Notes: generated by a model from the sequence alone, not told the origin. A DNA stretch of 64,000 nt from Dromiciops gliroides (GCF_019393635.1 NC_057861.1:656917724-656981723); one strand, 5' to 3'. Numbered from the stretch's first letter, positions 42,652 through 55,393 are shown. Numbers and translations: made by a program.

Positions 42652-43879
42652 TATCGAAATAATTGATCAAAAACATTAAATAGCACAGGGCCAAATAGAT
42701 CCCTGGGGCACTCCCATTAAACTATTAATGACTGCTTTTTGGGTCCAATCATTTAAACACTTTCAAATCCATTTAGCTGTACTATTTTCAGCCAACATCA
42801 ACTTGTTAACAAGAACAGCATGAATGACTTTGTCATATATTTTGAAAAAAATTCAGGTAAATTGTTTGAATGGCATTTCATTGATTTTCTAGTTTAGTAA
42901 CCTCATTCAAAAATGAAATAATGTTAATCTGGAAGGATCTTTTTTTTTTTTTTAAATCATGCTGCCTGATCATTGTTACTTTTTCTAGATATTCATTAAC
43001 CATCCCTTGGATAAAATGTTTTAGAATTTTACCAAAAATGAATGTCAAGTTCACTGATTTAAATTTTCATACTATTCTCTTTCCTTTTCTGAAAACCAGG
43101 ACAATGTTTGCTCTTTGGTTTTGTACAACTCTCTCATTTTCTATAATTTTTCAAAAACCTCTGACAATGGCTCAACAATTATTTTGGCCAGTTCCTTCAA
43201 AACCTTGAGATGTAGTACATCTGGGCCCATTGAATTGAACTTATCAAGGACAACTGTTTTTTCTCTTAGTATCTCACCATGTTTGGTTTCAACTACATTA
43301 TAAGCCACTTTTGTTGTATTGTTTTAGTTATTTTTGGTCTACAAAAATTATTCTTTATAGAAGACCACATCACAATTGGCTGAAAAGATAAAAAAGCATT
43401 TGATTCAGTGAAGCAAAATGTTGCCTCATAGGCTCTTCTCCAATAAAGTGCCTCTCATTGTACATTTAAAAACTAAGATTTCTTGAAAGATTTTATGATT
43501 GATATCTTTGAAAAGTGTCTGGTTATTAAAATAAAGCGAATCATAAAATAAAAAGATATACATTCACCAAAGGTCTTTGCAATTGTCACAGAATTTATAC
43601 AAATACATAGCCTAAAATGCAAAAGAACATAGATAATTGTGTCCTCCACACATTCCCAATTACAGATGATATTGTCATGACTATTCTTAAGTCTCAGAAT
43701 GTTATAGGGCCTGGAGCTAGAAACGAGTTCATGTGAAAGAGAGTTGGGGATTTTAGTGGACCTCTAGCTTAATCTGAGGCACCTAAAAGTATTTTGCATG
43801 GTAATCTAAAAGTATTTAGGCTGCAGAGATAGAATCCAAATGTTTACAGCAAGAGAAGTGATGATTCTATTGAATTCTG

Positions 43880-44360
43880 CCCCAGTTAGGTGATATCTAT
43901 AGTAAGAGTCTAGTTCTGAGCATCCTTATAGAGGGAGGACAATGATATACTGGAGCATGTCCATAGAAGGGCAATCAGGACTTTCATGTCATGTTGTAGG
44001 TGGATTGTTTGAAAGCACTAGGGATACTTGGAAAAGAGAATACTTGGAGTGGAGGTGATATAAATGATAACAGCCCCCAAGTATTTTAAGATTTCTCAAA
44101 TGGAAGAAGGATCTGACTTGTTTTCTTTGGTCCCTCAGGGCAGAACTAGGAAGGGATGGAAGTTATAGGGAGACAGATTTTGGCTTTGAATAAGAAAAAA
44201 CTTCCTAATAATTAGAGATGTCCTCATAAAGCAGTAAAATTCTCATTTCTGGACGTCTTCTTGCATAGGATTAATGACCACTTGTTAGAGATAATTCTGT
44301 TCAGATTCTTTTGGACAAGGTGATATCTGAAGTATTTTCCACCTCTGGGATTTTATGAGT
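43880..44360 (+). repeat. CR1/L3-family LINE 3' end, sense
   Basis: CCATAGAAGGGCAATCAGGA, GTATTTTAAGATTTCTCAAA, GGCAGAACTAGGAAGGGATG, AAAAAACTTCCTAATAATTA, GGACAAGGTGATATCTGAAG: the CR1 3' UTR in sense, opposite to the neighbouring copy. 44361-44756 is unassigned. Confidence 0.7.
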
Positions 44361-44756
44361 ACAATATTTGAAAAAGCTTTTATTCTCATCCTAGTGTTTG
44401 CTTGACAGGATGTTTTGAATTTCATTTTCTGTCGCATTATTTTGATCCTGAAAACCTTTCAAAGAGGATGTTGAATACTTTTTAGTGCTAGACTGCACAC
44501 ACTTTTTTTAGTCTTCCTCCTTGTAGAGCTATAGAGGTTAGACCTCAAAATACTTTGTCTCTGAAGCTAAGTCAGAGTCATGACCTGACAGCTCTAAGCT
44601 CAACAGATTCCTTGGAGAACGTAGAAACTATGATGCTTTACTACTCTTCCTAAAACATGAATGTTTCATTAAAAGGACTGATAAACTTTTGTAAAAAGAA
44701 TTATGGCAAAGCCAATAATGGAAACAGAATATGTTGGGGACTCTCTCTTTTTATGA

Positions 44757-46195
44757 TAATTTTTTAAAATCATAAAAATATTTTATTATTTTCCAGTTAC
44801 ATGTAAAGATAGTTTTCAACATTTCTTTTCATAAGATTTTTAGAAACAGTATGGTTCAATCTGAATTCAGAATCCAGAGGGTTTTTTTTTTCTGAATGTG
44901 GAGAACATTTTCTATCATGAGTACTTTGGAGTTGTCCTGGATAATTGTATTGCTGAGAAGAGTAAAGTCTATCACAGTCGATCAATGTTCTCCTGGTTCT
45001 GCTCACTTCACTCAGCATCAGTCTACTTAAGTCTTTCCAGGTTTTTCTGACATCTGCCTGCTCATCATTTCTTACAGAACAATAATATTCCATTACATTC
45101 ATATACCACAACTTGTTCAGTCATTCCCCAATTGATGGGCCATTTCCTTGATTTCCAGTTCCTTGTCACCACAAAGAGAGTTGCTATAAATATTTTTGTA
45201 TATGTGGGTCCTTCCCCCCTTTTTTTGCAGGGCAATGAGGGTTAAGTGACTTGTCCAGGGTCACACAGCTAGTAAGTGTTAAGTGTCTGAGGCTGGATTT
45301 GAACTCAGGTCTTCCTGAATCCAGGGGCTGGTGCTTTATCCACTGTGTCACCTAGCTGCCCCCTTTCCCCCTTTTTTTTATCTCTTTGGAATACAGACCA
45401 AGTAGTGGTATTACTGGGTCAAAGGGTATGCATAGTCTCATAGCCCTTTGGGCATAGTTTCAAATTGCTCTCCAGAATGGCTAGATCGGTTCACAATTCC
45501 ACCAACAATGTATTAGCGTTCCAATTTTTCCACAGCTTCTCCAAAATTTATTATTTTCCTTTTTTTGTCATATTAGCCAATTTGATAAGTGTGAAGTGGA
45601 ACCTCAGAGTTGTTTTAATTTGCATTTTTCTAATCAATGGTGATTTAGTTTTTTTCATATGGCAATAGATAACTTTGATTTCTTCAATCTGAAAACTGCC
45701 TATTCATATCCTTTGACCATTTCTCAATTGGGGAATGGCTTGCATTCTCATAAATTTGATTTAGTTCCCTGTATATTTTAGAAATGAGGCCTTTATCAGA
45801 AACACTGATTGTAAAATTTTTTCCTAGCTTTCTGTTTCCCTTCTAATTTTTGCTGTATTGCTTCTGTTTGTACAAACCCTTTTTAATTTAATGTAATCCA
45901 AACCATCCATTTTGCATTTCATAATATTCTCTATCTCTTGTTTGGTCATAAATTCTTTTCCTAGCCATAGATCTGAGAGGTAAAACTATTCCTTCCTCTC
46001 CTAATGTACCTATGGTATCACCTTTTATGTCTAAATCATGTACTCATTTTGACCTTATTTTGGCATTCTGTTTAAGATGTTGGTCTATGCCTAATTTCTG
46101 CCATACTATCTTCCAGTTTCCTCAGTATTTTTTGTCAAATACTGAGTTCTTATACCAGAAGCTGGAGTCCTTAGGTTTATCAAACAGTAGATTAC
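44757..46195 (-). repeat. L1 3' part (ORF2 C-terminus and 3' UTR), split by a SINE
   Basis: From the A-tail side (AATATTTTATTATTTTCCAG) through WYMNVMEYYCSVRNDEQADV to the region coding for the SVFDK block, about 1.25 kb of L1. 5'-truncated, diverged and broken in frame. 46196-46384 is unassigned. Confidence 0.88.
45213..45375 (-). repeat. WSINE1-type SINE inside the L1 3' part
   Basis: Antisense SINE body at about 45225-45361 with approximate flanks CTTCCCCCCTTTT and CTTTCCCCCTTTTTTT. Confidence 0.9.
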
Positions 46196-46384
46196 ACACC
46201 TCTCTCTTGTGATTCCCCTCCATGTTTCTACCCTTTGGGTTCATGGCATGTTCCCAAAGTATCTTCCTGAGAGTGTAGAGAACAGACAGTTAAGGATTTT
46301 CATAAAAATGCCACATCTCAATTCTCAAAATATTCAGTAAAGGTGATAAGGAGGAGCCTTGGAACAACGATCATATCAATATGT

Positions 46385-46753
46385 CAGAAAGATTTTTGTG
46401 GGCAGCTAGGTGATGCAGTGGATAAAGCACTGGTCCTGGATTCAGTAGGACCTGAGTTCAAATCCGGCCTCAGACACTTGATACTTACTAGCTGTGTGAC
46501 TCTGGGCAAATCACTTAACCTTCATTGCCCTGAAAAAAAAGATTGAAGGGGAAGCTAGGTGGCGCAGTGGATGGAGCACTGGCCCTGGAGTCAGGACTAC
46601 CTGACTTCAAATCCGGCCTCAGACCCTTAACACTTACTAGCTGTGTGACCCTGGGCAAGTCACTTAACCCCAATTGCCTCACTAAAAAACAAACAAACAA
46701 ATAAAAACAAACAAACAAACCAAAAAGAAAGATTGAAACAGAAAGATTTTTGT
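46385..46753 (+). repeat. WSINE1 pair: one SINE inserted in the A tail of another
   Basis: Outer SINE starts 46400, with target CAGAAAGATTTTTGT at 46385-46399 and 46739-46753. The inner SINE (46548-46727) sits in its tail, with target AAAGATTGAA at 46538-46547 and 46728-46737. Both are sense. Confidence 0.95.
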
Positions 46754-47604
46754 TTAGCTAGTTAAATTCTCTTATATTACAGCTCCTCAGTATAGGCTGT
46801 AGCCCTAGAATGAGTTTTGAAAGGAAAATAATTTTTAGGCCTATGAAATGCATATAGGTATATGAAAAAACCCCTTTTCCCTGACCCCTTTCCAGGCCCC
46901 ATTCAGGTTCACAAATGTAATTTATGATACTTGGCAATCATAACACTCTATTCTAACCTACTAGTTTGCATGAAAGAATGTAACACTTACTATGCTTAAG
47001 AAAATCATGACTCAGTGTCCAGAGTAGAAAAACAGTTGAAACAACTCATCTTTGCAAAGGTACCATTTCAGGGGCACAATTAGTAAAAATGAATTTGAGT
47101 CACTATAAGTAAGTGTGACTAATGCATATTCAGATAAATCCAGAGCTTATAAAATTCAGATATAGGAAGTGCTTATAACTTAATGTATCTCAAAGGTAAT
47201 AAAAAGTGAGTTAAATGTTCTTACTTATGTTGAACATTTAAAAAGTTTTCAAAGAACATAAAACATCTTAGCTTAAATCCTATATGTTACATTTCTGCAG
47301 AACATAATTGGAAATAATCTCCAAAATACATATGAAATCCATAATAAGAATGCTTATATTTAATAATACAATTAGCACTTTTACTGAGACTTCCTAAATG
47401 TGGATTTTCCCATTAAAAAAACTTAATATTAAATATATGGTTGAATTTTACCGATTTCCCAGAAATGAAGCTAATGCCACTCAGTGGAAAAGAAACATTA
47501 CTGCAAGGTAAAAATAACTAAGAATTTCTGGTCATTGACAGCTTGAGTTAAGATATATAGATGAAAAAGATTATAGAACTAGAAGTTATGTTAGTGATGA
47601 GATC
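46754..47604. other. Unassigned AT-rich sequence
   Basis: No gene or repeat recognised in about 850 bases. Confidence 0.35.
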
Positions 47605-48399
47605 CTTTGACTATCAATTGGGGAATGACTTGGATTCTTATAAATTTAATTTAGTTCCCTATATATTTTAGAAATGAGACCTTTATTAGAAGTACTGGCC
47701 ATAAAAGTTGTTTCCCAGCTGTCTGTCTCCCTTCTAATTTTGGATGCATTGCTTCTGTTTGTACAAAACCTTTTTAATTTAATGTAAATCATCCATTTTG
47801 CATTTCATAATATTCTCTATCTCTTGTTTGGTCATAAACAGTTCTCCTTTCCAAAGATCTGAAAGGTAAACTATTCCTTCCTCTCCTAATTTACCTATGG
47901 TATCACCTCTTATGTCTAAATCATGTATCCATTTTGACCTTATTTTAGTATAAGGTGAAAGATGTTGGTCTATACCTAATTTCTGCCATACTATCTTCCA
48001 GTTTTTCTAGCAGTTTTTGTCAAATACTGAATTCCTATCCCAGAAGCTGGAGTCTTTGGGTTTATCAAACACTGCATTACTAATGTCATTTACTACTGTG
48101 TCTCCTGTGCCTAGCCTATTCCATTGATCCTCCACTCTATTTCTTAGCCAGTACCAGATAGTTTTGATGACTGCCGCTTTATAGTAAAGCTCCAGATTTG
48201 GTACAGCTAACCTACCTTCCTGTGCATTTTTTTTCATTATTTCCCTTGATATTCTTGACTTTTTGTTTTTTCCAGATTAATTTTGTTATTATTTTTTCTA
48301 ATTTAGTATCTAATTGGGGATCTCTAATTTGTTCTTTTCTAGCTTTTTAAGTTGCATGCCCAATTCACTGATCTCCTCTTTCTCTTTTTTATTGATGTA

Positions 48400-48583
48400 A
48401 GCAGTTAGAGTTATGTTAAACATTTCTTTTTTTTTGTAGGCAATGGGGGTTAAGTGACTTGCCCAGGGTCACACAGCTAGTAAGTGTCAAGTGTCTGAGG
48501 CCAGATTTGAACTCAGGTACTCCTGAATTCAGGGCCAGTGCTTTAACCACTGCGCCATCTAGCTGCCCAGCAGTTAGAGTTAT
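48400..48583 (-). repeat. WSINE1-type SINE with 15-bp target duplication, in L1 ORF2
   Basis: AGCAGTTAGAGTTAT at 48400-48414 and 48569-48583 around an antisense copy. Confidence 0.95.
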
Positions 48584-51541
48584 AAAATTTCCCCTAAGCA
48601 CTGCTTTGGCCGCATCCCATATTTTGGTATGTTGTCTCATTATTGTCATTCTCTTGGATAAAGTTATTGATTGTTTCTATGATTTTTTTAATTTGACCCA
48701 CTCATTCTTTAGAATGAAATTATTTAGTTTCCAATGATTTTTCAGTCTACCTTTCCATGTCTCTTTATTACATGTAATTTTTATTGCATCATGATCTGAG
48801 AAGGATGTATTTACTATTTCTGCCTTTCTACATTTGACTATGAGGTTTTTGTGCCCTAACACATGGTCAATTTTTTAATATGTGCCATGTACTGCTGAGA
48901 AAAAGGCATATTCCTTTCTATCTCCATTCAGTTTTCTCCAGACATCTATCATGTCTAACTTTTCTAGTATTTTATTCACCTCTTTAACTTCTTTCTTATT
49001 TATTTTGTGGCTAGATTTGTCTAATTCTGAGAAGGGAAGATTCAGATCCCCCACTAGTATAGTATTACTGTCTAATTCCTCTTGTAACTCATTTAACTTC
49101 TCCTCTAAAAATTTGGATGCTATACCACTTGGCGCATACATATTTAATATTGATATTGGTTCATTATCTATAGTGCCTTTTAGCAAGATGTAGTTTCCTT
49201 CCTTATCTCTTTTAATGAGATCTATTTTTGCCTTTGCTTTGTCTGAGATAAGGATTGCTACCCCTGCTTTTTTTTACTTTAGCTGAAGCATAATATATTC
49301 TGCTTCAACCTTTTACCTTTACTCTGTGTGTATCTCTTTGCTTCAAATGTGTTTCTTGTAAACAGCATATTGTAGGATTCTGGCTTTTAATCCATTCTGC
49401 ATTTTGCTTCCGTTTTATAGCAGAGTTCATCCCATTCACATTCACAGTTATTATTACTGTCTCTTCCCCTCCATTCTATTTACCCCCTTTGTACTTCCCC
49501 CTTCTTTCACCCTATTCCTCCTCACCGTTTTACTTCTTACCCCTGCCTCCCCCAATATGCCCTCCCTTTTTATCACCCCCTCCCTTTTCTTTACCCTTTT
49601 CTCCCTTGCTTTTGTCCTCCCTTCTATCATTACCCCCTTCCCCTTCCCCTTTTATTTCCCTAAAGAATAAGCTAAGTTTCTTTATCCAAATGAACGTATA
49701 TGTTATTCCCTCTTTGAATCAAATGTAATGAGAGTAGGGTTGAAACAACGTTCACCCCTCCCTTCTTTCCCTCTATTGTAATAGGTTTTTTTTTTCCACC
49801 TCTTCATATGATGTAATTCACCCCATTCCGCCTCCTCTTTCCTCTTTTCCCTGTAAGATCCCTTTTTAACCCATTGATTTCTTTTATGTCATCACATCAA
49901 AGACAATTTATACCCTCTGTGTATAATCCCTCTGTCTGCCCAAATACATTTACAAATCTCAAGAGTTATAAGTATTATCTTCTCATGTAGGGATGTAAAC
50001 AGTTTAACCTAATTAACTTTTTTTTCCCCCTGTTTACCTTTTTAAACTGCTCTTGAGTCTTGTATATTAAGATTGAATTTTCTATTCAGTTCTGGTCTTT
50101 TCCTCAGGAAACCTTGAAAGTCCCCAGTGTCATTGAATGTCCATCTTTTCCCCTGAAAGAGAATGCTCAGTTTTGCTGGGTAATAGATTCTTCACTGCAG
50201 TCCAAGCTCCTTTGCCTTCCGGAATATCATATTCCAAGCCTTGCAATCCTTTAATGTTGAAGCTGCTAGGTCCTGAGCAATCCTGACCATGGCTCCATGA
50301 TATTTAAATTGCTTCTTTCTGGCTGCTTGGAGTATTTTCTCCTTCACCTGATAATTCTGGAATTTGGCTACAATATTCCTTGGAGTGTTCCTTTTGGGGT
50401 CTCTTTCAGGAGGTGATCGGTGTATTCTTTCAATGACTATTTTATTCTCTGATTCTATAATATCAGGGCAGTTCTCCTTAATAATTTCCTGGAATATGGT
50501 GTCTATACTCTTTTTCTGATCATGGCTTTCAGGCAGCCCAATGATTCTCAAATTCCCTCTCCTGGATCTGTTTTTCAGATCAGTTGTCTTTCCAATGAGG
50601 TATTTCACATTTTCTTCTATTTTGTCATTCTTTTGATTCTTCTTGACTGATTCCTGGTGTCTCATGGATTCCTTATCTTCCAACTGTCCAATTTTAATTT
50701 TTAAGGCATTGTTTTCTTCACTGAGATTATGCACCTTTTTTTCCATTTGACCTAATGAATTTTTTCAGGAATTGTTTTCTTCAGCCAATCTTTGCGCTTC
50801 CTTTTCCAAGCTGCTGATTCTTTTTTCATAATTTTCTTTTGTTGCTTTCATTTCTCTCAGTTGCTTTTTAAAATCCTTTTTGAGCTCCTCCCAAAAGACT
50901 TTTTGTTCTTGAGACCAATTCATCTTCCCCCTTGAGGCTTCACATGTAGGCAATTTGGGTGTATTGTCCTCATCTGAATTTGTATTTGCCTCTTCCCTGT
51001 CAACACAGAAGCTCTCAATGGTGAGAGTTCTTTTTTGTTTTTTACTCATAATGCAGCTTACTTTATTTTTTATTTTTTTTAAGTTGAGGTTTCCTCTGGG
51101 GGCAGCAGGGTCCCTGTTTCATGCTTTTTGTGCTGGGATATAGGGACTGTGTCACTGGCTCTCTACACTGAGGTCTCTATGGCTTGTAGATTTTTCACCG
51201 CCCTGGACTTCCTGTCAGAGTGTGCTGGGATCAGTGGACATGGCCCTGGGATTCCTGTCCGAGGGCGCTGAGATTAGTAGGCCTTTTGGCGCCTGTCCTC
51301 TGAGTATGCCTCCAGCTGGCAACTTGCCCTCTCGGCTGGTGCAGGTGGGTTTCGCCACTGTTCTGCTGCGCCACCGGCTTGTTGTGCCAGGATCCAAGGT
51401 CCTCAGTTGCTCATCTGTGTCCCACAGCTTCCTGCTGACTTGCCCCACCCTCTCCCACATGCTGCACTGCAGTGAGCCGAGCCTCCCTTTTGCCTGAGTG
51501 AGACTGACCTTTCCTGAAGTCTTCTAAATTATCTCTGGTTG

Positions 51542-51899
51542 TGTAACGATTGGAATAACGCCACCTGCGGGATACTTACTGTAGAAGAGTTCTGCCCATG
51601 AAGGGAAGGTCTTTGAGGGCAAGACCAGGAGTCAGGAAGTGACGCGGACTAGTGGGAGGAGGAAGGAAGAGACTGGCGCTCAGTCTCGCTCTTTTTCCTC
51701 TGGATTCTGGCGGAGAAGGGAGCTAGAAATGTGCTCTCCCTTTAATAGATAGGAATCTAGGCCTTTCTCTCTCTCTTTACCAAATTCTTATTCTCCTTAA
51801 TAAATGCTTAAAAGTCTAACTCTTGGTAAAGCTTGTAATTGATTGGCGACCACTCATTAGATATTTTAGACAGATTAGCTAGAATTTTAGCCCTTAACA
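51542..51899 (+). repeat. 5' LTR
   Basis: Begins TGTAACGATTGGAATAA, ends TTTTAGCCCTTAACA. Contains CTTAATAAATGCTTAAAAG (AATAAA) about 105 bases before the end, fitting U3-R-U5 order. Confidence 0.95.
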
Positions 51900-51953
51900 G
51901 ATGGCTGACCACGAAGAGGAAAGCTAAACCTCAGTCTTCTTCTGATCTTCTGG

Positions 51954-52910
51954 TTGGGTAAGAAATTTCCCCTACCCTTTAAATTGCTAAGTACTGGCGT
52001 ACTGGCTGTGTTTTCCTTTAAATTTTTTCAAATGGACCATTTAAACTCCCTAATTACCCTATTTTTGATTTTAGTCTGTTTAACCAGACAAATGGGAGAT
52101 AAGATCATGTTAATGCTTTGTTTTTGTGGATTTTCTATTTTTCTTTTTATTTTTGTTAGAAGAGCCAGCAATGTACTCCCACAAAGAAATATCTCCCCCT
52201 CTCCCAACCATGCTTTTTCAGAGAAACCTGAAGAGATTCCTGCAGCTTTTCCCACTTCTAACACTAATTGTTGCTCTAATTTTGCATGCCTGGAGGCAAT
52301 GACCCACCCTCTAGAAGCTTTTAATCCCCTAGCACCTGGAGGCAAAGTGGGGGAAGAGGAATCCAGGCCTGAGTTCAAAATCAAGTCTGATTCAAATTGC
52401 CCTGGTCCCTCCCCTCCTCTCCAGACCCCACCCTCTACTCCTCCCATGGCCAAGCCCATAGCTTCCCCTGCCTGGGAAGTCCAGAGATCTGATGCGCATG
52501 CTCAACTTTCTCTAACTACATTTGCAGCTTCAGGCTCAGCCCTTCCCCAGCCTGGATGTGCTTCTGAGAGAAGCTTAGAAAGCCCTTTAAATTCCACATA
52601 TGCCCGTTTTGTTCATAATTTTGCTAACCTGCTTTTGTCTTTAATTAGTAATCTTATAAAGCATTTGTATGGTGAAAAGACTGACAGACAATATAGAGGG
52701 GTTAAAGAAGAAAAACTTAAGCTGAATAAGAATGACAATCACCATAGTTCAAGACTCCGCTTCTTTTGCCATGGAAGGGTATATATTTTACAGAAATGTA
52801 GAAGTAAGCAGCAAAGTATTGATATGAGTATTGGGGATTTTAGATATCGGAATCAAAAGTGTTCTAAATTCACTCAGATTATTAATAGTATCAGTTCAGA
52901 GGTTACATAG
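51954..52910 (+). other. Long open frame inside the LTR element, no family recognised
   Basis: About 318 codons without a stop, beginning at a non-ATG codon. The first third is rich in hydrophobic stretches, the middle is Pro/Ser-rich. No gag zinc knuckle, protease or RT motif seen. Treated as a fossil part of the element; it may be chance or a remnant leader/gag-region frame. Confidence 0.4.
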
Positions 52911-54891
52911 GATTTCTATGCTATTACATATACATTTTGAAATTAATGGTATGGGTTTATTTTCATAGAGATTTTCATGCTTTTGAGATTGTGTCTTATA
53001 CCTAGTTTCTAAAACAAGGAGAATATTTGTAAAAGCTTTTTATAGTCATGTGATCAAGTTTATATTTTATAATACTCTTATTGATATTAAGTTATATTCA
53101 TTTAGATTTCCTTAGTTTGAATTTCACTGTCTTTTATTGTTCCATGTGTATTTTCTTCTATTCATTTGTCTATCTAATTTTGAAACATTGCAAGATGGTT
53201 TTGATTTTATTATACAATGTTAATTCTAGGAGTATTGTGCTCCCATATTCTGAGTTGTTTGTTTTTGTTATTTTTTCTCAACTGATTATTTGATCAAACT
53301 CTTTAAAGCATTTCCCTGGCAAATTGTTTGCCATGGCAAGTGTAAATTGATTCTAGAAGTATTATTTTTGATAAGCATATTCCAAAAAAAAAAAAAAAAA
53401 GAGGGGAACATTTGTAAAAGTTTTCTTTTAAAAAAAAAAGTTTTCTTTGAGATTATGTTGTGCTTTAACTTGTATTTAAATATGTTCTGATTTTTCACAA
53501 AAGTAATTGTATACTAAGTAAAAAAAAGGTATTATTTGAAATTGTTGCATAATTATATATTATATTCTGAGTCAAGATGTATTCACATTTTTTGCAATCA
53601 TTTATTATCCTCAATTTTTAAATCCATATGAGACTTGGATTATGGGAACTTATCATTTAAGACATTAATTGCCTTTATTCTGAGTTATCAGATGCCAGTT
53701 GGCCAAGATGCCATCCAATCACAAGAGGAATACATGCAAGAGCAGACACTGAACTGTCACATGAGGGGAGACATGCATGAAGTCAAGGTATGGCCAAGGG
53801 AACGGCTTTTGACAAATGTTGAGGTTGGATTCTCTTGGTTTAATATTTTATTTTATTTTTCCCCACAATATTGTACAGATGGCTGGAAGTATTGATCCCA
53901 CCCATCTCACTTCTACACCTGGCTTCTATGCTCCCTCCTATATGCCTGATGCCATGGACCATCTCAATCCCATGCATCTGATTAAGTCTGACTCAGTTTC
54001 CTCCAATATGTTCGGTGGCATGGACATATATTCCATCCACCTATTTTAAGCCTGGCATACTGCATGGGCAGTACATATTGCTCAAGTGTGGGAATGCTCA
54101 TATCCCATCATTTCTCTGTTCTTTTATGGTAACCCCCATAATTATCTCAGGTGTCATAAATACAGTGTTGAATTTGGCCTTGACACCTGTTACCAATTAT
54201 ATTAGATTTTTAAATTTCTCATAATGGCATGAGGATAATTAGGCAGATGATGCAAAAAATGATGAAACAAAGATAAAAATTATTTTTAAAAATTAATATC
54301 ACAGCAATTATCTTCTCAATTACCCTCCATAAGGGGGGGACTATAGTAATATTATAATTTTAAAGAATGTTTCAATTTTTGTTTTATTATATGTTTCATG
54401 TGTAACAACTAAGATTCTGAATTCCCTTAGACATGTTTTTGAGAACTTTCATTGTTTGATTTGATTATTGACAAAGCTATTTTAAAGTTGTGTTAAGCTC
54501 AATTTTGTAGGAAATTTTCCTGGCTGATTACCAGCATCCACACATCAACCCCTGAAAAGACTTCTATTCCACGACTACACCTAGAGGACATCTGAGAAAA
54601 GACTTTCAGAGACTTTAAATGAACAGTTTTGATTTGTTGTTTTTTTTCTCTTTCTGTTATAATATACACCATCTGTAACATGTATTCTCTGCAGAGGCCC
54701 TCCCTTTGCAAGACTAATGTCAAAGCGTCGGTTCATGAGGACAAAAAAAAAAATCGCCCCTCTGGACAAAACTTTCCTCTCTTCCTTTTCTATATTGTTG
54801 TTCACATATTATTAGTTAGCAATAGTTATTATATTCTTTTTACTGTTCCGTCAAGGAAACATTTTGTTTCTTGAGGAACAACAGGGGGGAC

Positions 54892-55249
54892 TGTAACGAT
54901 TGGAATAATGCCACCTGCTGGATACTTACTGTAGAAGAGTTCTGCCCATGAAGGGAAGGTCTTTGAGGGCAAGACCAGGAGTCAGGAAGTGATGCGGACT
55001 AGTGGGAGGAGGAAGGAAGAGACTGGCGCTCAGTCTCGCTCTTTTTCCTCTGGACTCTGGCGGAGAAGGGAGCTAGAAATGTGCTCTCCCTTTAATAGAT
55101 AGGAATCTAGGCCTTTCTCTCTCTCTTTACCAAATTCTTATTCTCCTTAATAAATGCTTAAAAGTCTAACTCTTGGTAAAGCTTGTAATTGATTGGCGAC
55201 CACTCATTAGATATTTTAGACAGATTAGCTAGAATTTTAGCCCTTAACA
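54892..55249 (+). repeat. 3' LTR
   Basis: Near-identical partner of 51542-51899, equal in length, directly after the purine tract at 54881-54891. Confidence 0.95.
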
Positions 55250-55393
55250 GTTGGAAGACTGTGTCTCTGTCTCTTTGCAAGTTCTGTAGTTTCAGAATCC
55301 ATTTAGAGGCTTGATTTAATGTTCTTTTTGAGGGAACAGAGGGAGAGCTCATGTAATTTGCTGGCTACTCTCTGACATCTTGGCTTCGCCTCC

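Larger units (their letters stand above)
41040..43330 (-). repeat. CR1/L3-family LINE with later insertions
   Basis: Antisense CR1 blocks run from the 3' end (GGAAGGCACCTTAGAGTCAT; TCTCCTCCAGGCTAATCATT; TTCTGACCAGAGTCGAGTAC) to the RT region (GATCCCTGGGGCACTCCCAT; ATTCATTAACCATCCCTTGG; GGACAATGTTTGCTCTTTGG; CATCTGGGCCCATTGAATTG). Interrupted at 41574-42290 by a SINE, MIR pieces and a hAT end, and carries two hairpins at 42588-42651. 43331-43880 is unassigned. Confidence 0.85.
51538..55253 (+). mobile_element. Young non-autonomous LTR element (ERV class I-like fossil)
   Basis: Two LTRs of equal length (358 bp, TG...CA) at 51542-51899 and 54892-55249, flanked by the 4-bp duplication GTTG (51538-51541, 55250-55253), inside the L1 5' UTR. 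A purine tract (ACAGGGGGGAC) precedes the 3' LTR, and a TGG-type primer-site candidate follows the 5' LTR, possibly Arg-type. The 2992-bp interior shows no recognisable gag, pol or env. About 4 of 358 LTR positions differ, so the insertion is recent (order of a few Myr at usual mammalian rates). Broken or coding-poor; presumably moved in trans by a related retrovirus-like element. Confidence 0.92.
47605..55393 (-). mobile_element. Second L1, 5' half kept, RT core deleted, split by an LTR element
   Basis: Pieces 47605-51541 and 55250-55393. Near 48300 the sequence jumps from the region matching 18879 of the first L1 to that matching 20392, so about 1.5 kb including FADD is gone. The 3' end is absent beyond the position matching 18190. 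ORF1 (50192-51049) has lost its frame, and ORF2 pieces (48677-49186) keep the endonuclease text ([19 protein letters not shown]). The 5' end (AGCCAAGATG on the L1 strand) is present. Not functional. Confidence 0.9.
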
